From: Zopfochytrium polystomum
Lineage: Eukaryota; Chytridiomycota; Chytridiomycetes; Chytridiales; Chytridiaceae
Direction of reading: 5' to 3'
DNA length: 64,000 nt
Assembly (NCBI GenBank): GCA_025765615.1
Contig: JAIVFJ010000203.1
Location: forward strand, 1-64,000
The notes under the pieces are model-generated. The model did no database searches. It was not told where the DNA came from and saw nothing but the letters and a program-made list of their open reading frames with translations. Positions 23,850 to 36,651 of the stretch are shown here, piece after piece. A program made the translations under genes and the position numbers. How positions within the stretch are numbered: the first letter of the stretch is position 1; the number at the start of each line of letters is the position of its first letter.

Positions 23850-24559
23850 ATGCGTGAGTACCAGAAGAGATATGCTTCGAGCTGATAACAACTGAATCCT
23901 TGAGCTTTTTTCCGTCATCCCCCTTTTTCCCACTGTAGTCCATTCAGACTGGAGTGATTCTGGAGTTTGGGGATGGGATACCCTATGCAGAGTACTTTTA
24001 AATTTACGCCGTTGCTTCCACTTTTCGCTAAACTTCCTTCCGTCGATGCAGTAAAGTTTGATTATTCAATGCACACATAGAAGATTCGCGGATCTAAAGA
24101 AGACACCTGGGAATGCAGTTATGACAGCCGCCTGAAACCAATTCACACCGTGGCTGCAACAAGGATTTTGAATAACAACGATCCGCTGCTCCATTAATAG
24201 GGCATTCTTCCAAACTTGGAGACAAAATCATTTGGCAATCAGGTGGGAAGAGGGCCTAGCGGTGGACTTTTTTTCGTGCGGCGTCAACAATAGAACTGAT
24301 GATAAGCGATAAGATGAGGCTGGGGCGGGAAAACTCGGAGGTGGATTAGATTCGGAGGCAAGCAGAAACCGAAAAGGAAGAGTTCTTCGTTTCACGAAAG
24401 CAGACTTCGTGGTCGCTGTACGCGGATTTTTTCTTAAACTTGGCAGACCTCCTGGATTTCTCAGGATCGACATTCTGTTGCGGGACAAGAAACAGAGTGA
24501 CCAGTCTGGGTCGGGAGAGGAGGGTGAAGAATAAAAAAAAAGAAAAAAGGTTTGTCGCA

Positions 24560-25531
24560 GTGGGTCCACGGCCACGGAATGGTCTTCCGTCTTTCGCACT
24601 TCCAATGTTAACGTGGCAATTGCCACAGGCCGCCGGGAGCACCAAGCATCCAGACAGTTCCGATTTTCACGTGGCAAGTTGGGAGTTGGAGAGAAAGCGA
24701 GAGAGTTCAGAAAACGAGACAATTCGGAACAGATCGACCCCCAACAAAAGATCGACCCGACGTCGTAACCCGCTCGTTGCTTCTTTGCACGAGAGAGAGA
24801 GAGAGAGAGAGACAGAGAGAGAGAGAGAGGGAAAGAGTGAGTGAAGGGGAGAGAGAGAGAGGGAGAGAGAAAAACGAGACAATTTGGAACACGAAGACAT
24901 CGACGTCCCCCCCAAAGAAAAAGCGACCGAATGTCGGAACAAGCTCGTTGCTGCTCTCCCGATTCGGGCACGTGAAAAATCTGCCCCACCCATGGAGAGC
25001 AGTCCGAATAACTATTCAAAAAAAAGTTGAAAAAGGTGGAGAAGCTAATCGCTCAACACAAAGCGCTGTGCACACTTCCGACTAAAACGCAAACGATCGG
25101 CCAGGGGCGAGTCTTCCGTCTTTCGCACTCTGCACGCGATGCGCCCCCCTCTTTCCGACTTTCGCCTCAAACCACCCGATTAGTTTGACCAGATAGCGAC
25201 AATGCGGTCGCCACAAGCAGGAAGCGCCGGCATCGGGACGGTTCCGATATTCACGTGGCAAGTCGATTAATGGTCTTCCCCATTCATGCGTTAGAAGTTT
25301 TGAAACTCGAAGACACGCCAGACGAGGTGAGGGAGAGACAGAAAGAGAGAGGGTGTGTGAGTGTGAGTGAGTGGGTGAAAGAGACAGAGAAAACGAGACA
25401 ATTCAGAACAGCAGACATGGACGCCCAACAACAGAGCGACCCCGATGTCGAACAGGCTTGTTGCTTGTGTGGCCATTACGTGAAAACTTGAAACTCGAAG
25501 ACACACACAAGAGGAGGAGGAGAAGGAGAGG

Positions 25532-25565
<34 letters not shown>

Positions 25566-25758
25566 GAGACAATTTCGAACCGCTGACAGCCCCCCAACAG
25601 AAAGAGCGATTTGCTTCTCGATTCACTGAAAATCTGTCTCCACCCACCCAGCCCAACCAACACTGGGCAAGCTCGAATAACAAAAAAAAAAAAAAAGTTG
25701 AAAAATTGGGAAAGCAAAGCGCTCAACACAAAGCTCTGTGCGCAATCACGACTAGAAA
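24560..25758. repeat. Local segmental duplication with GA tracts
   Basis: Two diverged copies in direct order: about 24575-25085 and about 25105-25758. Shared blocks are GTCTTCCGTCTTTCGCACT (24582 / 25110), a CCAGACAGTTCCGAT / GGGACGGTTCCGAT block followed by ATTCACGTGGCAAG (24652 / 25236), GA tracts, ACGAGACAATT..GAAC (24714 / 25394), GAAAATCT..CCACCCA near 24975 / 25629, and AAAAGTTGAAAAA..CTCAACACAAAGC (25023 / 25691). The GA-plus-ACAATT..GAAC motif also repeats inside each copy. No coding potential seen; it fills the gap between the F-box-like and bZIP genes. Confidence 0.65.
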
Positions 25759-26066
25759 GTTCATGGGGGTGTGCGAGTGGCGCGATTGAGGACGGAGGAA
25801 TCCAGGGGTTGCACGTGCGAGAATGAGAAGGGAAGTGCCAACAACAGATAAAAAAAAAAAAACAGAGAATATGGAGAAGGCAAAGGAGAAAAACAATATT
25901 AGTCCACCCCGCCTCCGCGTATACAATTTCCACAATGTCCGGGATCACGCGGGCCATTACCAATTACTCCCGCCAGTGTCCCTTTTTCGTTTACAAACTC
26001 TCCACCCGCCGTTCCCCACCACTTTTTTAACTTTGTGGATAAATCAACACAAAAGGCTGGCTCATG

Positions 26067-28546
26067 TCATTGCTGGCTCCGCTCCAGCCCGCGAATCTGC
26101 TCGTTCAGTGCTTCGTTCGCCTGCTGCATGGACTGGATGCGGCCCTGCTCGACCGCCACCTTTGCCTGCAGCCGCGTGTTCTCGATCTCGAGCGAGTTCC
26201 AGAGCTGCTCGTAAAACTCGATCTGTATATTTTGTGGTTGTTTTTGTCGTGGGAGGCGGTCGGCGGGGTTGTTGAAGTGGAAGAGAGCAAAGGAATGACA
26301 ATTAGGAACGGAACCACACCTCTCGTGTTCCCCCCCTCAACAAGCGTTGAGCAGCGAAAAAAAAAAAAAAAAAAAAAAAAAAAAGACAGTTTCGATTCTT
26401 TTGTCTAATAAACTCACCGTCTGCAGCTTCCGCAGCCTCGACCGCCTCGCGGCCTCCGCGTTCCGCCGCCGCTTCACTGCAAGCTCCTCGTCTTCGACCG
26501 TCCCCGTGCCGCCCGCAGACGACTCCGGTTGCTCGAAGCCGCTCCCGCCCCCGCCCTCGCCGCCGCCGTCGGCCGCCACCGAGTCCCCGCTCAGACGGCG
26601 CTCGCCGCCGCCGCGGTCTCCCGAAGCCACGCGGTGCTGCTGCTGCTGCTGCTGCGCACCGGCAGCCGCGACCGCGCCAACGACCGCCGGCACACCGCCC
26701 GCCTCCGCGGACCGCTGCGACGTCCGCCGGAACCCCAGCAGCGTCTTGCCGCGCTTCGACAGCATCAGCGCCGGCGGTCTGGCCGCAGCGGCGACCGCGG
26801 CTCCTGCCGCCACGGCTGCTGCTGCGGCGGCTTCTGCTCTTTCTTCAGCCGTCGCGGTCGGCGCGTGGTCCGCTGTCACCACCGCCCGCCGCCGCATGGG
26901 TGCTGTTGCTGCTGCGGCCTGCGAGGCAGCGTCCACGCCGCTGACGCTGCCGCGCCGTTCTCCTGTTGCGGTGCTGACGGCGGCGGCGGTGGAAGCCGCC
27001 GCCACCGCTGCCGCCTCCGTCATCGTGCCGATGCCGCGGCCGCCGCTCCTGCCGCCGCCGTCCGGGGCGGACGCTGCTGTGCGAGAGGAGCATTCCGTCT
27101 TGCTCGTACCCTGGTGGCGGTGTTGGTAAGGGGGGGTGGGTTTTGGTTAGTTCCCCTTGAGGTGTTTGACAGTCGACAGCGAACGATGCGGACGCAAGTG
27201 CCAGGCAAACAAACAAACAAAATTTTCGAACAATTCCCCCCACCGCTGCCAGGGACGCGGATTCGCCGCTGCTGCTTGGACAAGCGGCACCAGCAACAAC
27301 AGCAAGATCGCCGTGGCCCATCGTGGGCGCGGGAGGCGACTGTCGTCGCAACGACGCCTCATCTTCGTTCGCCATCATTGTCGTCGTCGTCGACGGCCGG
27401 CCGTCGAAGCCATCGTAGCCGGCGGCATCCAGGGACCTAGCGACTCGGCCATGGTCACGGAGAATGTGGTGGTGGTGGCGGTGGTGCTGGTGCTGGTGGT
27501 GGTCGTGCTGGTGCTGATGTTGCTCGTGGGCTTGTTCCTTGTCGCGGTGCTGCTGCTCTTGCAGTTGGTAGCTGGATAGAAAGGGGTGATGGCGCTGCTG
27601 GTGATGTAGGTGGTGGCGGTGGCGGTGGTGGAGGTGGTGTGACATCGGATCCCCGCCGTGTCGCGGCGACCCCACATCCGACGTGGAGAGGAGTCCAAGA
27701 ACGCCTGTGCTTTTTGTATCGGCGCGCGATCCTTGTCCATCACGGTAGTCCCGGTACATGCCCGAATCCCACGCAGAGGACGCAGTCTCTTGCCGGAAGG
27801 TAGTAGGCGATCTCCGGCTGCGGCTGTCTTCTGAGTGCATCGCAGCCGTCGAAAACGACGCCAACTGGTGGTGGTGGTGGCGGTTGTTGTCGTGGTAGTG
27901 ATCGCGTTGGTGGTGTTGGTGGTGAGCGTCGTGGTGGTATCGCAGCTCCTGCGACATCTGGCGCTGATTCTGTTTGCTGTCGCTGCTGCGGTAGCGGTCT
28001 CGCGGCTGCAAAATCATCGGGATGGGTTTGGGGCGTGATTCAGCAGGGCGGGAGGGTGGAAACCGTCGACATCTGGGTTGTGGCGGTGGGGACAATCTGA
28101 ATGGCCCACATCGACAGCAGCGGGCCCAATCACCGGCGCTGCTGTTCGACATGGCGCGTCCGCCGCGCCTGGCTGCCGTGAAGGGTAGGACGACGAGCGC
28201 GGCGAGCCGTCCCCGGAAGAGGCCCCGCGGGCGCGGCGGTGCGGGTTGGGGTAGGGGGTGGTAGTAGTGCGGGTGCTGCAGCTGCAGGGTCGGAAGGAGA
28301 GGGAAGGGCTTGGCGAGCTCGTTCGGCGCCGGCGCGAAAGACGGCTGCGGCCGCGGCGGCTGGGAAAGCTCCAGATCGTAAGGGCCGGGCAGGGGGGGCG
28401 GCGGCCAAGGGGGTCGGCTGGGGGGCGGGGGCGGGGGCGGCGGGGGCTGCCGTGGCGGCGGACACGGATAGCGATGGCGGCAGCGGCGGCGGCGGCGGCG
28501 GCAGTAACGCGGAGCCAGTCGAGCGATGCAGACGGTTGGAGAGCAT
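26067..28546 (-). CDS. bZIP transcription factor with low-complexity N-terminus
   Basis: DNA-binding dimer predicted from the basic region VKRRRNAEAARRSRLRK plus a coiled coil (YEQLWNSLEIEN..NEALNEQI). C-terminal model: exon 27110-26418, intron 26417-26223 (GTGAGT..ACAG, phase 0, with a 28-bp T tract), last exon 26222-26067 (51 aa, ends GLERSQQ). An upstream exon ends at 27244 and joins across intron 27243-27111 (GTGGGG..CCAG, phase 0). That exon is rich in His, Gln and Ser (HHQHH, HQHQHD), with MSQELRYHHDAHHQ near 27958. The extreme N-terminus is uncertain: ATG 28546 (MLSNRLHRSTGS) is a candidate, but at least one frame change is needed between about 28480 and 28020. The intron inside the bZIP falls after RKLQT, the same place as in the bZIP relic at 939-1676. 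Target genes unknown. Confidence 0.65.
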
Positions 28547-30378
28547 GATTGTCTCGCGGAAAGGAGCGGCCCACACACACGAACAATTTTTCTGGTTGGG
28601 GGGTTTTGGCGATTGGCGAAAATCTCGCGCGCCAACCACCCATCCACGCTGCTCAGGTAACACGAAGTCCAGCCCTCCCCTCGGCCCCCCCGCCCAGCAA
28701 CCAACTGTGAAGAGACTGCCGAGCTAGCAACAAATGAAGGGGCAGTGGCGAGGGCCTGGGGCCTTTGCGGAGCGGTCGCGAGGGGTGTGAAATGATCTGT
28801 TGGCTGAAGGTTTAGGGCGGCTCTAACTAAGATGGTGTTGCGCGGACGTGCTAGACGCCGAAGAATGCTTCGGGTCACACAACAAGCCAGGAAGGCGGTG
28901 GAGGTGGGGCGTTGGGAACAGGAGGGGGAAGTGGTGGTGACAGAATGTGGGGTTCGGGGGGGGGTGGTTTGTGTGGGTGAGGGTAACAAACAAACAAACA
29001 AACAAACAAACAAACAAACAAACAAACCAAACAGCAGAAGCGAACGCGACCGAGCCAAAAGGCTTCGCGGGGTGTTAAGGTGTGGGTGGTGTGTCAGCAG
29101 CAATTTCTTTTGCGTTGTTGTTTTTGCTGTTCTTCCAGATGTCTGTCTGTCTCGGCATCAGTCTGTCGCCCCCCCCCCTTTTGTGGATGGATCGGGCCTC
29201 CCCCACACCGACCGAACTCTCCAACCACCCCCGTCACCGAGCTGAACTGGACTGAACTGAACTGAACTGAATCGAAAGAACGACGGACGAAAGTAACGGT
29301 CCTAGTTCTCTCTCCTGTTGCGCAAGCTCCCCCTCCTCCTCCTCCTCCCCCTCCTCCTCCTCCTCCAATTGCCCCTTCTGGGAGCGAGGAGGTCAAACCA
29401 ACTCATGTGTCCTGTCTCTCTATTCTTTTTCGCTTTTGTTTTCCCTCCAAACGCGATGTCACGTGGACACTCGAAACACAGCATCAGATCGCCTTTGAGT
29501 CACGTCCAGTCAGCCTCGCATTTGCAGGAGAGCAGCGTTTCTCGTTATAAAAGTGACGACGGATGACGCTGACGCGTGCGCTTTTGAGGTCGACGTTTTT
29601 TGCGAAAAAAATTTTTTTTTCTTCTTTTTCTGCAAAAAATCCATCTGGATGATGATCTTTTGGCGCTTGTTTCGAATGGTGGGATTGTTGAAACCATAAT
29701 AAAACAATAAGCAGTGCCGACTGGATTACGACCGGGATGGACGCAACCTGAACCGAGGGCATAACGGACCCGTTCTTTCGACTATACCAAACCCTATCTC
29801 TGCGGCTGGACAAAATGCAGGTTGGGCAATTGGTTTCGAGGTTTGGCAAAAAAAATCAAAACCAACGAGGAAAAAAAAGGCTTGGGAGTGCCAGTGTTCC
29901 TTGGTCGCTTTTTTTTTTTTCGGCACAAAAACATTTTGCACCGCCCCGCTTCCGAAAAGAAAAAAAAAAAAATAAAGTCCGATAAAAATACCGCGGTACA
30001 ATCCCCAAATACGCTTGGTTGTCTGAGCCTCCAAAGGAGGGAGGAGGGTGTGGAGTGGGCCTCAGCAGTCGCCCTTGTTAACAGGGTCAGACGATCCCGC
30101 CCCCTTATTGGCGTTTCTAGGGGGCTGAACTTTGCACAGTGAGAGTGCCGAGTCTATAGGGTGAGAAGCAGGACAGGAATTTCTCACTTGTGTATTTTCG
30201 CTTTTTCCGCCCTTCTTGCGAGGTCGCCTCACCCCATGCCCAAAGCAAAATCAAAAAAAGAAAAAGAAAAGAGAACAAGCAGCTCCGTTTCGATGGGGTG
30301 GGACGGCGGGGTCCGGGTGGCGGGGAAGAAGGGTCAGATGAGGTAGTGGGGAGGATGGGGGGTTTGTCGAGTGTGCGT
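28547..30378. other. Intergenic, microsatellite-bearing
   Basis: No gene supported. Contains a CAAA tetranucleotide array (about 28986-29027), a short TGAAC array near 29248-29270, a CCT-rich stretch near 29331-29367 and A/T runs near 29607-29635, 29913-29922 and 29962-29972. It lies between the 5' end of the bZIP gene and the 3' end of IST1. Confidence 0.5.
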
Positions 30379-31455
30379 TTACTTGCGCTTCTTCAACGCT
30401 TCAAAGCCTGGTGTTTTTTTTTGTTTTTTTTTTGATTTAGGTTGAGAAAGCGCATAGATTTCCGGTGAGTAATTGTTTCCGCGCAAAGTTTTGACGCCGG
30501 CCTGGGCCCAAGAAGAAAGAAACACTCACGCCGCGTCAGCTCGTCAAAGTCCGTAGCGGTCGACGGCGCAACGCTCGGCGCGTCGTCCGGGGCGAGCCGC
30601 GCGGGGTCGAGGGGCGGCTGGGGGGGAGGCGGTGCGGCGGCGGCGGCGGCGCCTGCAGGAGCGACGAAGGGGGCGGGGGCGGCGGCGAGGGCGGCGAGGT
30701 CGATCAGAGCGGAGGAGTTTGCGGCGGCGGCCGGGTTCAGGGGCGGCGGGGGGGGCGAGGAGGTCGCTAGTTTTCATTTTGTGTAAGACAATCGTTTTTT
30801 GAACGCAAGCGCGGGAGGAGTGCTGTACTCAACTCGATCAGGTCGCCGTTGGGGCCGAGGGCGGCGAATTCGCTGTCATACGGGACGTTGTAGGCTTTAG
30901 CGATGGTGACGAGGTACTGGTCGACGAGCAGCGGGTCGGGCGCTTGGATGCGGAGCTTGTGGATTATCTGTTTTGTGTTTTATGTTTCATTGATTGTTTC
31001 GGGGGGAAACGCGCAGAAAAGAAAAATCGAGCTATACCCTCGAATTGACCACATCGTTTTCGTTGGCGAGCGCCGCTGTGCCAAACTCTTTGCCGAATTT
31101 GGCGATGAGTTGCAGCTGTATCTGCGGGGTGGAGTGGATTGAGTGGAAACGCTCGTCTCTTCCCGCTGGTTCCGGGGTCTCGTCTGGTTCGCATTACCTG
31201 GGTCAGCTCCTTGACTTCGCATCGCGGGGCGGCGTAGATCAGGGTATTAACAGCCTCGGAGATGCTCTGGTCACAGTGTCTGGAAGCGTCCCACCGAAAA
31301 GGAAATGATCGTTCAAACAAAGCCTGACAAGCACCGCAAAACCATTCACCTCAGCTGCTCCAACAGCCCAAACCGCGCGACCAAGATCTCGCAATACAGT
31401 TCCAAAATCTCGAGCGCCTCGACGGTAAAATCCTCGCGGATGATGTTTTCGGTCT

Positions 31456-31490
<35 letters not shown>

Positions 31491-32064
31491 CACCCCGAAT
31501 CAGTAAACCGCCCACGCGACGCGCACAAACACAAGCAAACCGCACCCGGACTTTGGCGCTCTCAACTTTGCCCTTTTCGAGGAGCTGCGCGATTTCGCGG
31601 CGAACCGCCTGGTTCGTGGCCGTCTTTTTCTGCTGGAGGAGCTTGAGGCGGGAGATGGCCAGCTTCAGCTGGATCTGTGATGTGTGTGTGATGCGTGTGT
31701 GGGATGTCGGGTTATTAGTGTTTCCATGTCCCCTCGCCTCTCAAAACATCCGCGTGCGGCCCTGCCGGGGTCTCTTCCTTGTGAGATCTGCTGAAAGGGG
31801 GAAAGGGGGGCAGCGATCCGGTGGCAGTTTTCGGCGATCGGCGGTCGGGGAGGAGGGTGGGGGTGGGGGTGGGGAGGTGATTGGACGCGTACTGCTGGGA
31901 GACAGAGCGTGGACGGGCGAGCGGTCTGCGATCGGCGCGTACGAAGGCGTAAGGAGGTGGGGAGCGGACGATCGCTTGTCGGTATCCTCGTCGTGGGTGG
32001 CACTGGCGTTGGCGGTCCATGTCACTCCTACCTTGCATTTCTGAGGGTTGAAGCTGCCACTCAT
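30379..32064 (-). CDS. IST1: IST1, ESCRT-III-associated regulator of Vps4
   Basis: ESCRT-III-like protein that binds Did2/CHMP1 and Vps4 and tunes multivesicular-body sorting. Eight exons, all with consistent phases: 32064-32032, 31674-31546, 31453-31350, 31279-31198, 31121-31038, 30967-30829, 30766-30530, 30407-30379; 278 aa. The IST1 domain runs from FNPQKCKIQLKLAISRLKLL at the N-terminus through KKTATNQAVRREIAQLL, IIREDFTVEALEILELYCE, EAVNTLIYAAPR and KFGKEF, to IIHKLRIQAPDPLLVDQYL and IAKAYNVPY (about residue 175). A Pro/Ala-rich linker follows. The last residues, DELTRRFEALKKRK, match the MIM1 consensus that binds the Vps4 MIT domain. The final exon is only 29 nt and completes this motif. 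One intron (31545-31454) has a 30-bp T tract against its acceptor. No frame breaks. Confidence 0.95.
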
Positions 32065-33202
32065 TTTTTCCTTGGTTTTCTTTCACAGGTATTATTTTCG
32101 ATTCTCTTGAGAGACGGCACGCCCAAAGTCGACTGCACGAAGTGTTCAGACCAGTCGACATGGTGGGGACAACTGACGCCGGTTGGCATCTCTGCCCTGC
32201 GCAAAGAGCTCGAGGGAGCAAGAAACGGACAGGAGTGTGCAAGATCCATTAGTGGACGCGCATAGACGAATGAAGCGAACCTTGTAACTGTACTATGGTA
32301 CTACCAGTTCTCAGTCTGGAAGTGGGGGTCTATCAGATACAATAGTGGACTGGCCACATACATACACATGCACCCAGTACAAATCCCCAGTGCTGTTTTC
32401 CAAATTACCCATTTTCAGTTGGTTGTGTGCATGCCTTTTAGCGATTCCTTGGAGGCCTCTAAGCTTCCATGCCGTAACAGCAGGGCCTAACTCGAATCGA
32501 ATCGGGTCGAACTTTTGCTGAATTTGGATTTGAAAAGTAATATCGGTGCAGGTTGGGTTGCTCGAAGGGGAATCCTGGAGTTGAAGTTCAATTTGAATTT
32601 ATTTGCAGTCAATTTTCGGGCCAAATCTAATAAAAATTCGTCGAATTTATTTAGTGAGCTTGATCCAGGGATTCAACTTTTTAAAAATCACCACTCGATG
32701 TTTGAGTCGGCCTGAATTTCTTGACCAAGTGCCTAATTTGAATAGCACAGGGCCAGGGTCTAACATTGAATCAATGTGCCGGTACAAGGTAGTGGTCCCC
32801 CCCCGTGTATTTAATTATTTTTTTTTTTTTTTTGTGACAGCGCTTTTCGTTCTTTCTTTCTTTTGTGTGTGTGTGTGCACCTTGCTTTGTGTTTTGGACC
32901 GCAAAAACAAAAAAAGCTCTCACTTACAACAATTATATTCACAAGAACGGGGAAAGAACGGACAGCGTTGGGGCCAAACAACGAAACGAAGGGAACAGAA
33001 ACACAACAGATTACACAAGGGCGCAAACGCTTGCGACACAAAAACACTCACTCGCGCGCACTCAACGATTCACCAACTCTGCTCGCTCGAACACAAACGT
33101 ACAACACACACTTCTCACGCACACACACCCTTTCTTGCACCCAATCGCTCACACAACACGCACCCACCCACACGCCCCACACACCCACACAGCTACACAC
33201 AA
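32065..33202. other. Intergenic, includes an AT-rich island
   Basis: Nothing codes here as far as I can see. About 32480-32790 is AT-rich, with repeated GAATTT/TCGAAT words unlike its GC-rich surroundings, and could be an old repeat. A T run sits at about 32818-32833, and ACAC/CACAC-rich sequence at about 33040-33200 precedes the zinc-finger gene's stop. Confidence 0.45.
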
Positions 33203-34947
33203 TCAACACCTCGCCTTCCCGACATGCCTCCTCAGCGCGTCGGCCCTCGGAAACACCCTGCCGCACCTCGCGCAGCGGTGGACCCTCGCACCCGCGAGCT
33301 GGTGGCGCGAGCGGCCGTGCCTGTGCAGGTCGTGCTTGCGGCGGAAGGCGGCGCCGCAGACCGCGCAGCGCCAGGGGGCCGGGTCGCGTCGTGCACGCGG
33401 GCGTGCGAGCGCAGCGAGTGCTGCGTGCGGAAGCGGGCGGGGCAGGACGAGTGCGGGCAGGCGTAGGGGGGGCTTGTGGTCGGGGTGGTGTTGTGGTTTT
33501 GGTGGTTGGCAGTGGTTGCGGGGGTGGAGGGAGAGGGCGAAGCCGAGGGGGAGGAGCGAGAGGAGCGGGAGGAGTAGGGGGATGGAGGAGCGGGAGTGGA
33601 GGGAGAGGAAAGAGGAGGCGGCGGCGGCTGCGTGCGAGGCGCGTGTGCGTGTTTCGCGTCGCCTTTCGCGTCGTGCCCATGGGAATGGGAGGAGTCGGGG
33701 TTGGGCCTAATAAGGGGGAGGTTTTTTTGTTTTGTTTTTTTTTTGGATTGTGGTTGTGGGGTGCGGAAAATTGGTCAGCAGGTTTTCTCAGGCCAGCATT
33801 GAGGGGGGTTGGACAGACGAGAGGGAGAAAGGCAGGGAGACAGACAGACAGACAGTCAGGCAAGCCTCCAATGAATGAATGAAACACAAACAATGCGTCA
33901 CGCGCGCGCCCCCAAAAGGCCTGAAACGGGCAAACGAGGGCAAATCGCACCAATCAGCGGCGTGCGAAGAAGACACTTGGCGGCAGCTTCGCACTTGTGC
34001 ACGATTGAAAAACACACACGCACACGCACACCCGCGCACACGGACAGACAGACAGGCAGACAGGCAAGCAGACAGACAGACAAGCCTCAACGTTCAACTC
34101 GAGGGAGAGAGACAGAGAGACAGAGAGGAGCAGAGGGGGGGACAGAGAGACAGAGAGCGCCCGCTCTTTTGCTTACCTTATGGCGCAAAGCACCGCCGCC
34201 GCCGCCGCCATTGCCGCTTCCGCCCCCCGCTGCTGCTGTTGCCTCTGCCGGCACCCGCCGTCCCGCCGCCTCAGCCGCAGCCGCGGGCGCCAAGAACCGG
34301 TCCACAGTGCCGCCGCCGCCGCCGCCAAGAACGGCTCCTCCGTCCTCCGCCAGGACGGGCGGTCGGTACGGCCGCCCGCCGTTCGCTGCCGGTTGCCACC
34401 CGCTCTTTGCTGTTGTTGCTGTCGAGGAGGAGGCGGCGGAAAAGGCCGAGTACGACGACGACGAGACCGTCGAAGGACGGCGGACGGAGGATTGTTGGTG
34501 TTCGTGTGAGCGATGATGTGGCGGCGGGTAGTGGTACAGCGGGGTGTGCGGAGGCGTCGGGGAGGGTGGAGGTGGAGGTGCTGTCCATGACGACGACGAC
34601 GACAATGTGGTGTTGGAGAGCGAGGACGGCTGCGCAGGTGCGACGTCCGTGTTGAGGATAAAGGCGAGGGTGGCTTTGCGGGCGTCCCTGGATTGCTGCG
34701 GCACCGGCGTCGGCGGAGGCGGTGGGGACGGGAGAGGGGTGTGCTGATGCAATTGGTGAGGATGGCGGTAGTGGATCTGGGGAGCCTGCTGAGAGGGAGC
34801 GTGGTGTTGAGGGTAGTGGTATTGGAGGTGGACTTGGGGTTGGAGCTCTTGGTAGAAGTGCCGGTCGGTGGCGGTCGGGTGCTGGTGGAACTGTTGTTGT
34901 TCGTGGCGGTAGTATGCGGCAGCGGCGGGAGAAGGCGTCATCGTCAT
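33203..34947 (-). CDS. C2H2 zinc-finger transcription factor
   Basis: Three C-terminal zinc fingers: CPHSSC-x12-H-x3-H, CAVC-x12-H-x4-H and CARC-x12-H-x5-C, the last ending at the stop (33203). Finger 1 and fingers 2-3 are in different frames. The break falls in a run of five C on the coding strand (33374-33378), where six C would restore the usual linker. Exon 2 is 33706-33203 (acceptor TTATTAG) with a Ser/Pro/His-rich leader. Exon 1 starts at about 34947 (MTMTPSPAAAAYY) and runs to 34180 before GTAAGC (HK at the donor). It is Gln/His/Pro-rich, with a conserved-looking ATLAFILNTD segment. The phase at this junction does not match (0 versus 2), so an extra exon or an indel is missing. An alternative ATG (MIQQQHQFQYR, near 35050) would extend the N-terminus. 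Likely a nuclear regulator. Confidence 0.6.
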
Positions 34948-35889
34948 CGTCGCCGTCGCCGTGTCTGCGGCGTGGGTAGCGGAGGGGTAATGGCGGTGGT
35001 GGTGGGACGGGGGGAGAGCGGTATTGGAATTGGTGCTGTTGTTGGATCATTGTGGCGTTGTGGTTGTTGTGTGCGAGCTGCGTTCGTGTGGTTGTGGTGA
35101 GCTGGGGGGGGAAGTTTTCCTCTTTAATTTTTTCTCTTCTTTTGCTTGATTTTTTGGTTGCACCAGAAAGAGGAGAAAAACAGGAAACTTTAAAAAGGCG
35201 AGGGACTGACGAGGAGTGGGGGGCTTGATGGGCGAGGAGACAGAGCGACGAGACAGAACGAACGGAGAGAGAGTGAGGGAGACGGGGACGGGGAGAGCGA
35301 CGAGGGAGAGAGAGAGAGAGAGAGAGAGAGATCGGAGACAGAGACAATATTGGGTGCCCCCCTACTCCAAACACGCGACCACCACCAAGTCATTGCTGGA
35401 TTCGAAAAAACAAGGAAAAAATCAAATGAAAATTGAAATGCTCCAACATTGGAAAGAGGCTTTCCTCAGAGAGACCCGCCTGCACATGCTGAGAGTTGCT
35501 GTGCGCAACAACGACAGAAAAGCTATTAAAAACGAGAAAATTTTTCTTGTCTTGTTAAAAGAAAAGGGAAAAAATCTTTCTTTTTCGCACCAATCAGGCG
35601 GCGACGGAATTCTGCAACCAAAGCGCTTCTGCAACGGAAAAAGCGAAACGACACAGAAAAAAGTTGTTTAAAAGCTGTGCTGACTCACGTCCACCTTGGT
35701 TTGTCATTCACTCATAGGAAAGAAAATTTCGTAACAAAAAACAAACAGAAGTCAGGCAATAGTTTTCCGTCAGTGCGGAGAAACGCAAAGCCGCTTGAAA
35801 GTTGGGTGCAAGTGTGTGTGTGTGTATGCATCATGTGCATTCAGAGACCGGCAGAGAGGGAAAGATAGATAGACAGACAGACATAGAGA

Positions 35890-35943
<54 letters not shown>

Positions 35944-36651
35944 GACTGGTCATGTGGCACCAAATACGTATAGGCACTAAAGGAAGGTTTTCTCTCCATG
36001 GGGGACGAGAGAGAGAGCACAGACACACACAACTCATGTGGGATCTTTGGACCAGAACGTCGATGCAAAAGAACGTCCAATCAAATGCGCTCTCATGCTC
36101 TCTGACTTTGTTTCGTGTGGGGAAGAGGAGGTTCAACGATCACACGGTTCCTTCTCTTGGCTCTTTCCGCCCACGAAGGCCTCCTCGACACCCCGTCGGT
36201 GGGGATGGTGAGAGTGGGGGAAAGGGGCAGTGCCCCGCACTGCTGAAATTTTAGCGACAACGCCAAGTGGCGCACGCACGCAAACTTGGGTTCTTGTGAG
36301 CAAGAATTACTCTCTGAAGGGCTTTCCAGTGCGAGTCCTCCTCCCCTTTTTGTGTGGTTGTGGCCCAGGGAATGATGAGCGAAAGCAATCAGAGTTTCGG
36401 TGGTGGGGAACCAGTGCGTGCGCGCCAAGTTACACATTCCTCGCGGCGTGTGCAGCCTGCATGGACCGGCCCCGTGTCAAATACTACCACCCACTCTAAG
36501 GCGGCGATTTCTGTGCCGTCTTGGGCCTTTTTTGAAGTTTCGCTTTGGTCCAGATGCGTCGTCATCCGGACGTCATGGTGGCTTCAGGGGCCTTTATTTT
36601 TTATTTTTATTTTTATTTTTATTTAAATTTCCCTTGCACCGACTGCACACA
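34948..36651. other. Intergenic with GA tracts
   Basis: No gene supported apart from a possible 5' extension of the zinc-finger gene to about 35050. GA tracts lie at about 35306-35332 and 35889-35937. A TTTTA run (36598-36622) sits just upstream of the reductase ATG. Confidence 0.5.

Noticed and set aside
28986..29027. CAAA array as a telomere or coding repeat
   Set aside because: Internal tetranucleotide microsatellite; the sequence does not match telomere motifs and gives only a Phe/Val/Cys/Leu artefact when translated.
26845..29103. Single 752-aa minus-strand ORF as one exon
   Set aside because: It runs through a CAAA array and past a good intron (27243-27111), and its last part is in a different frame from the bZIP exon. 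Only the middle is used as exon.
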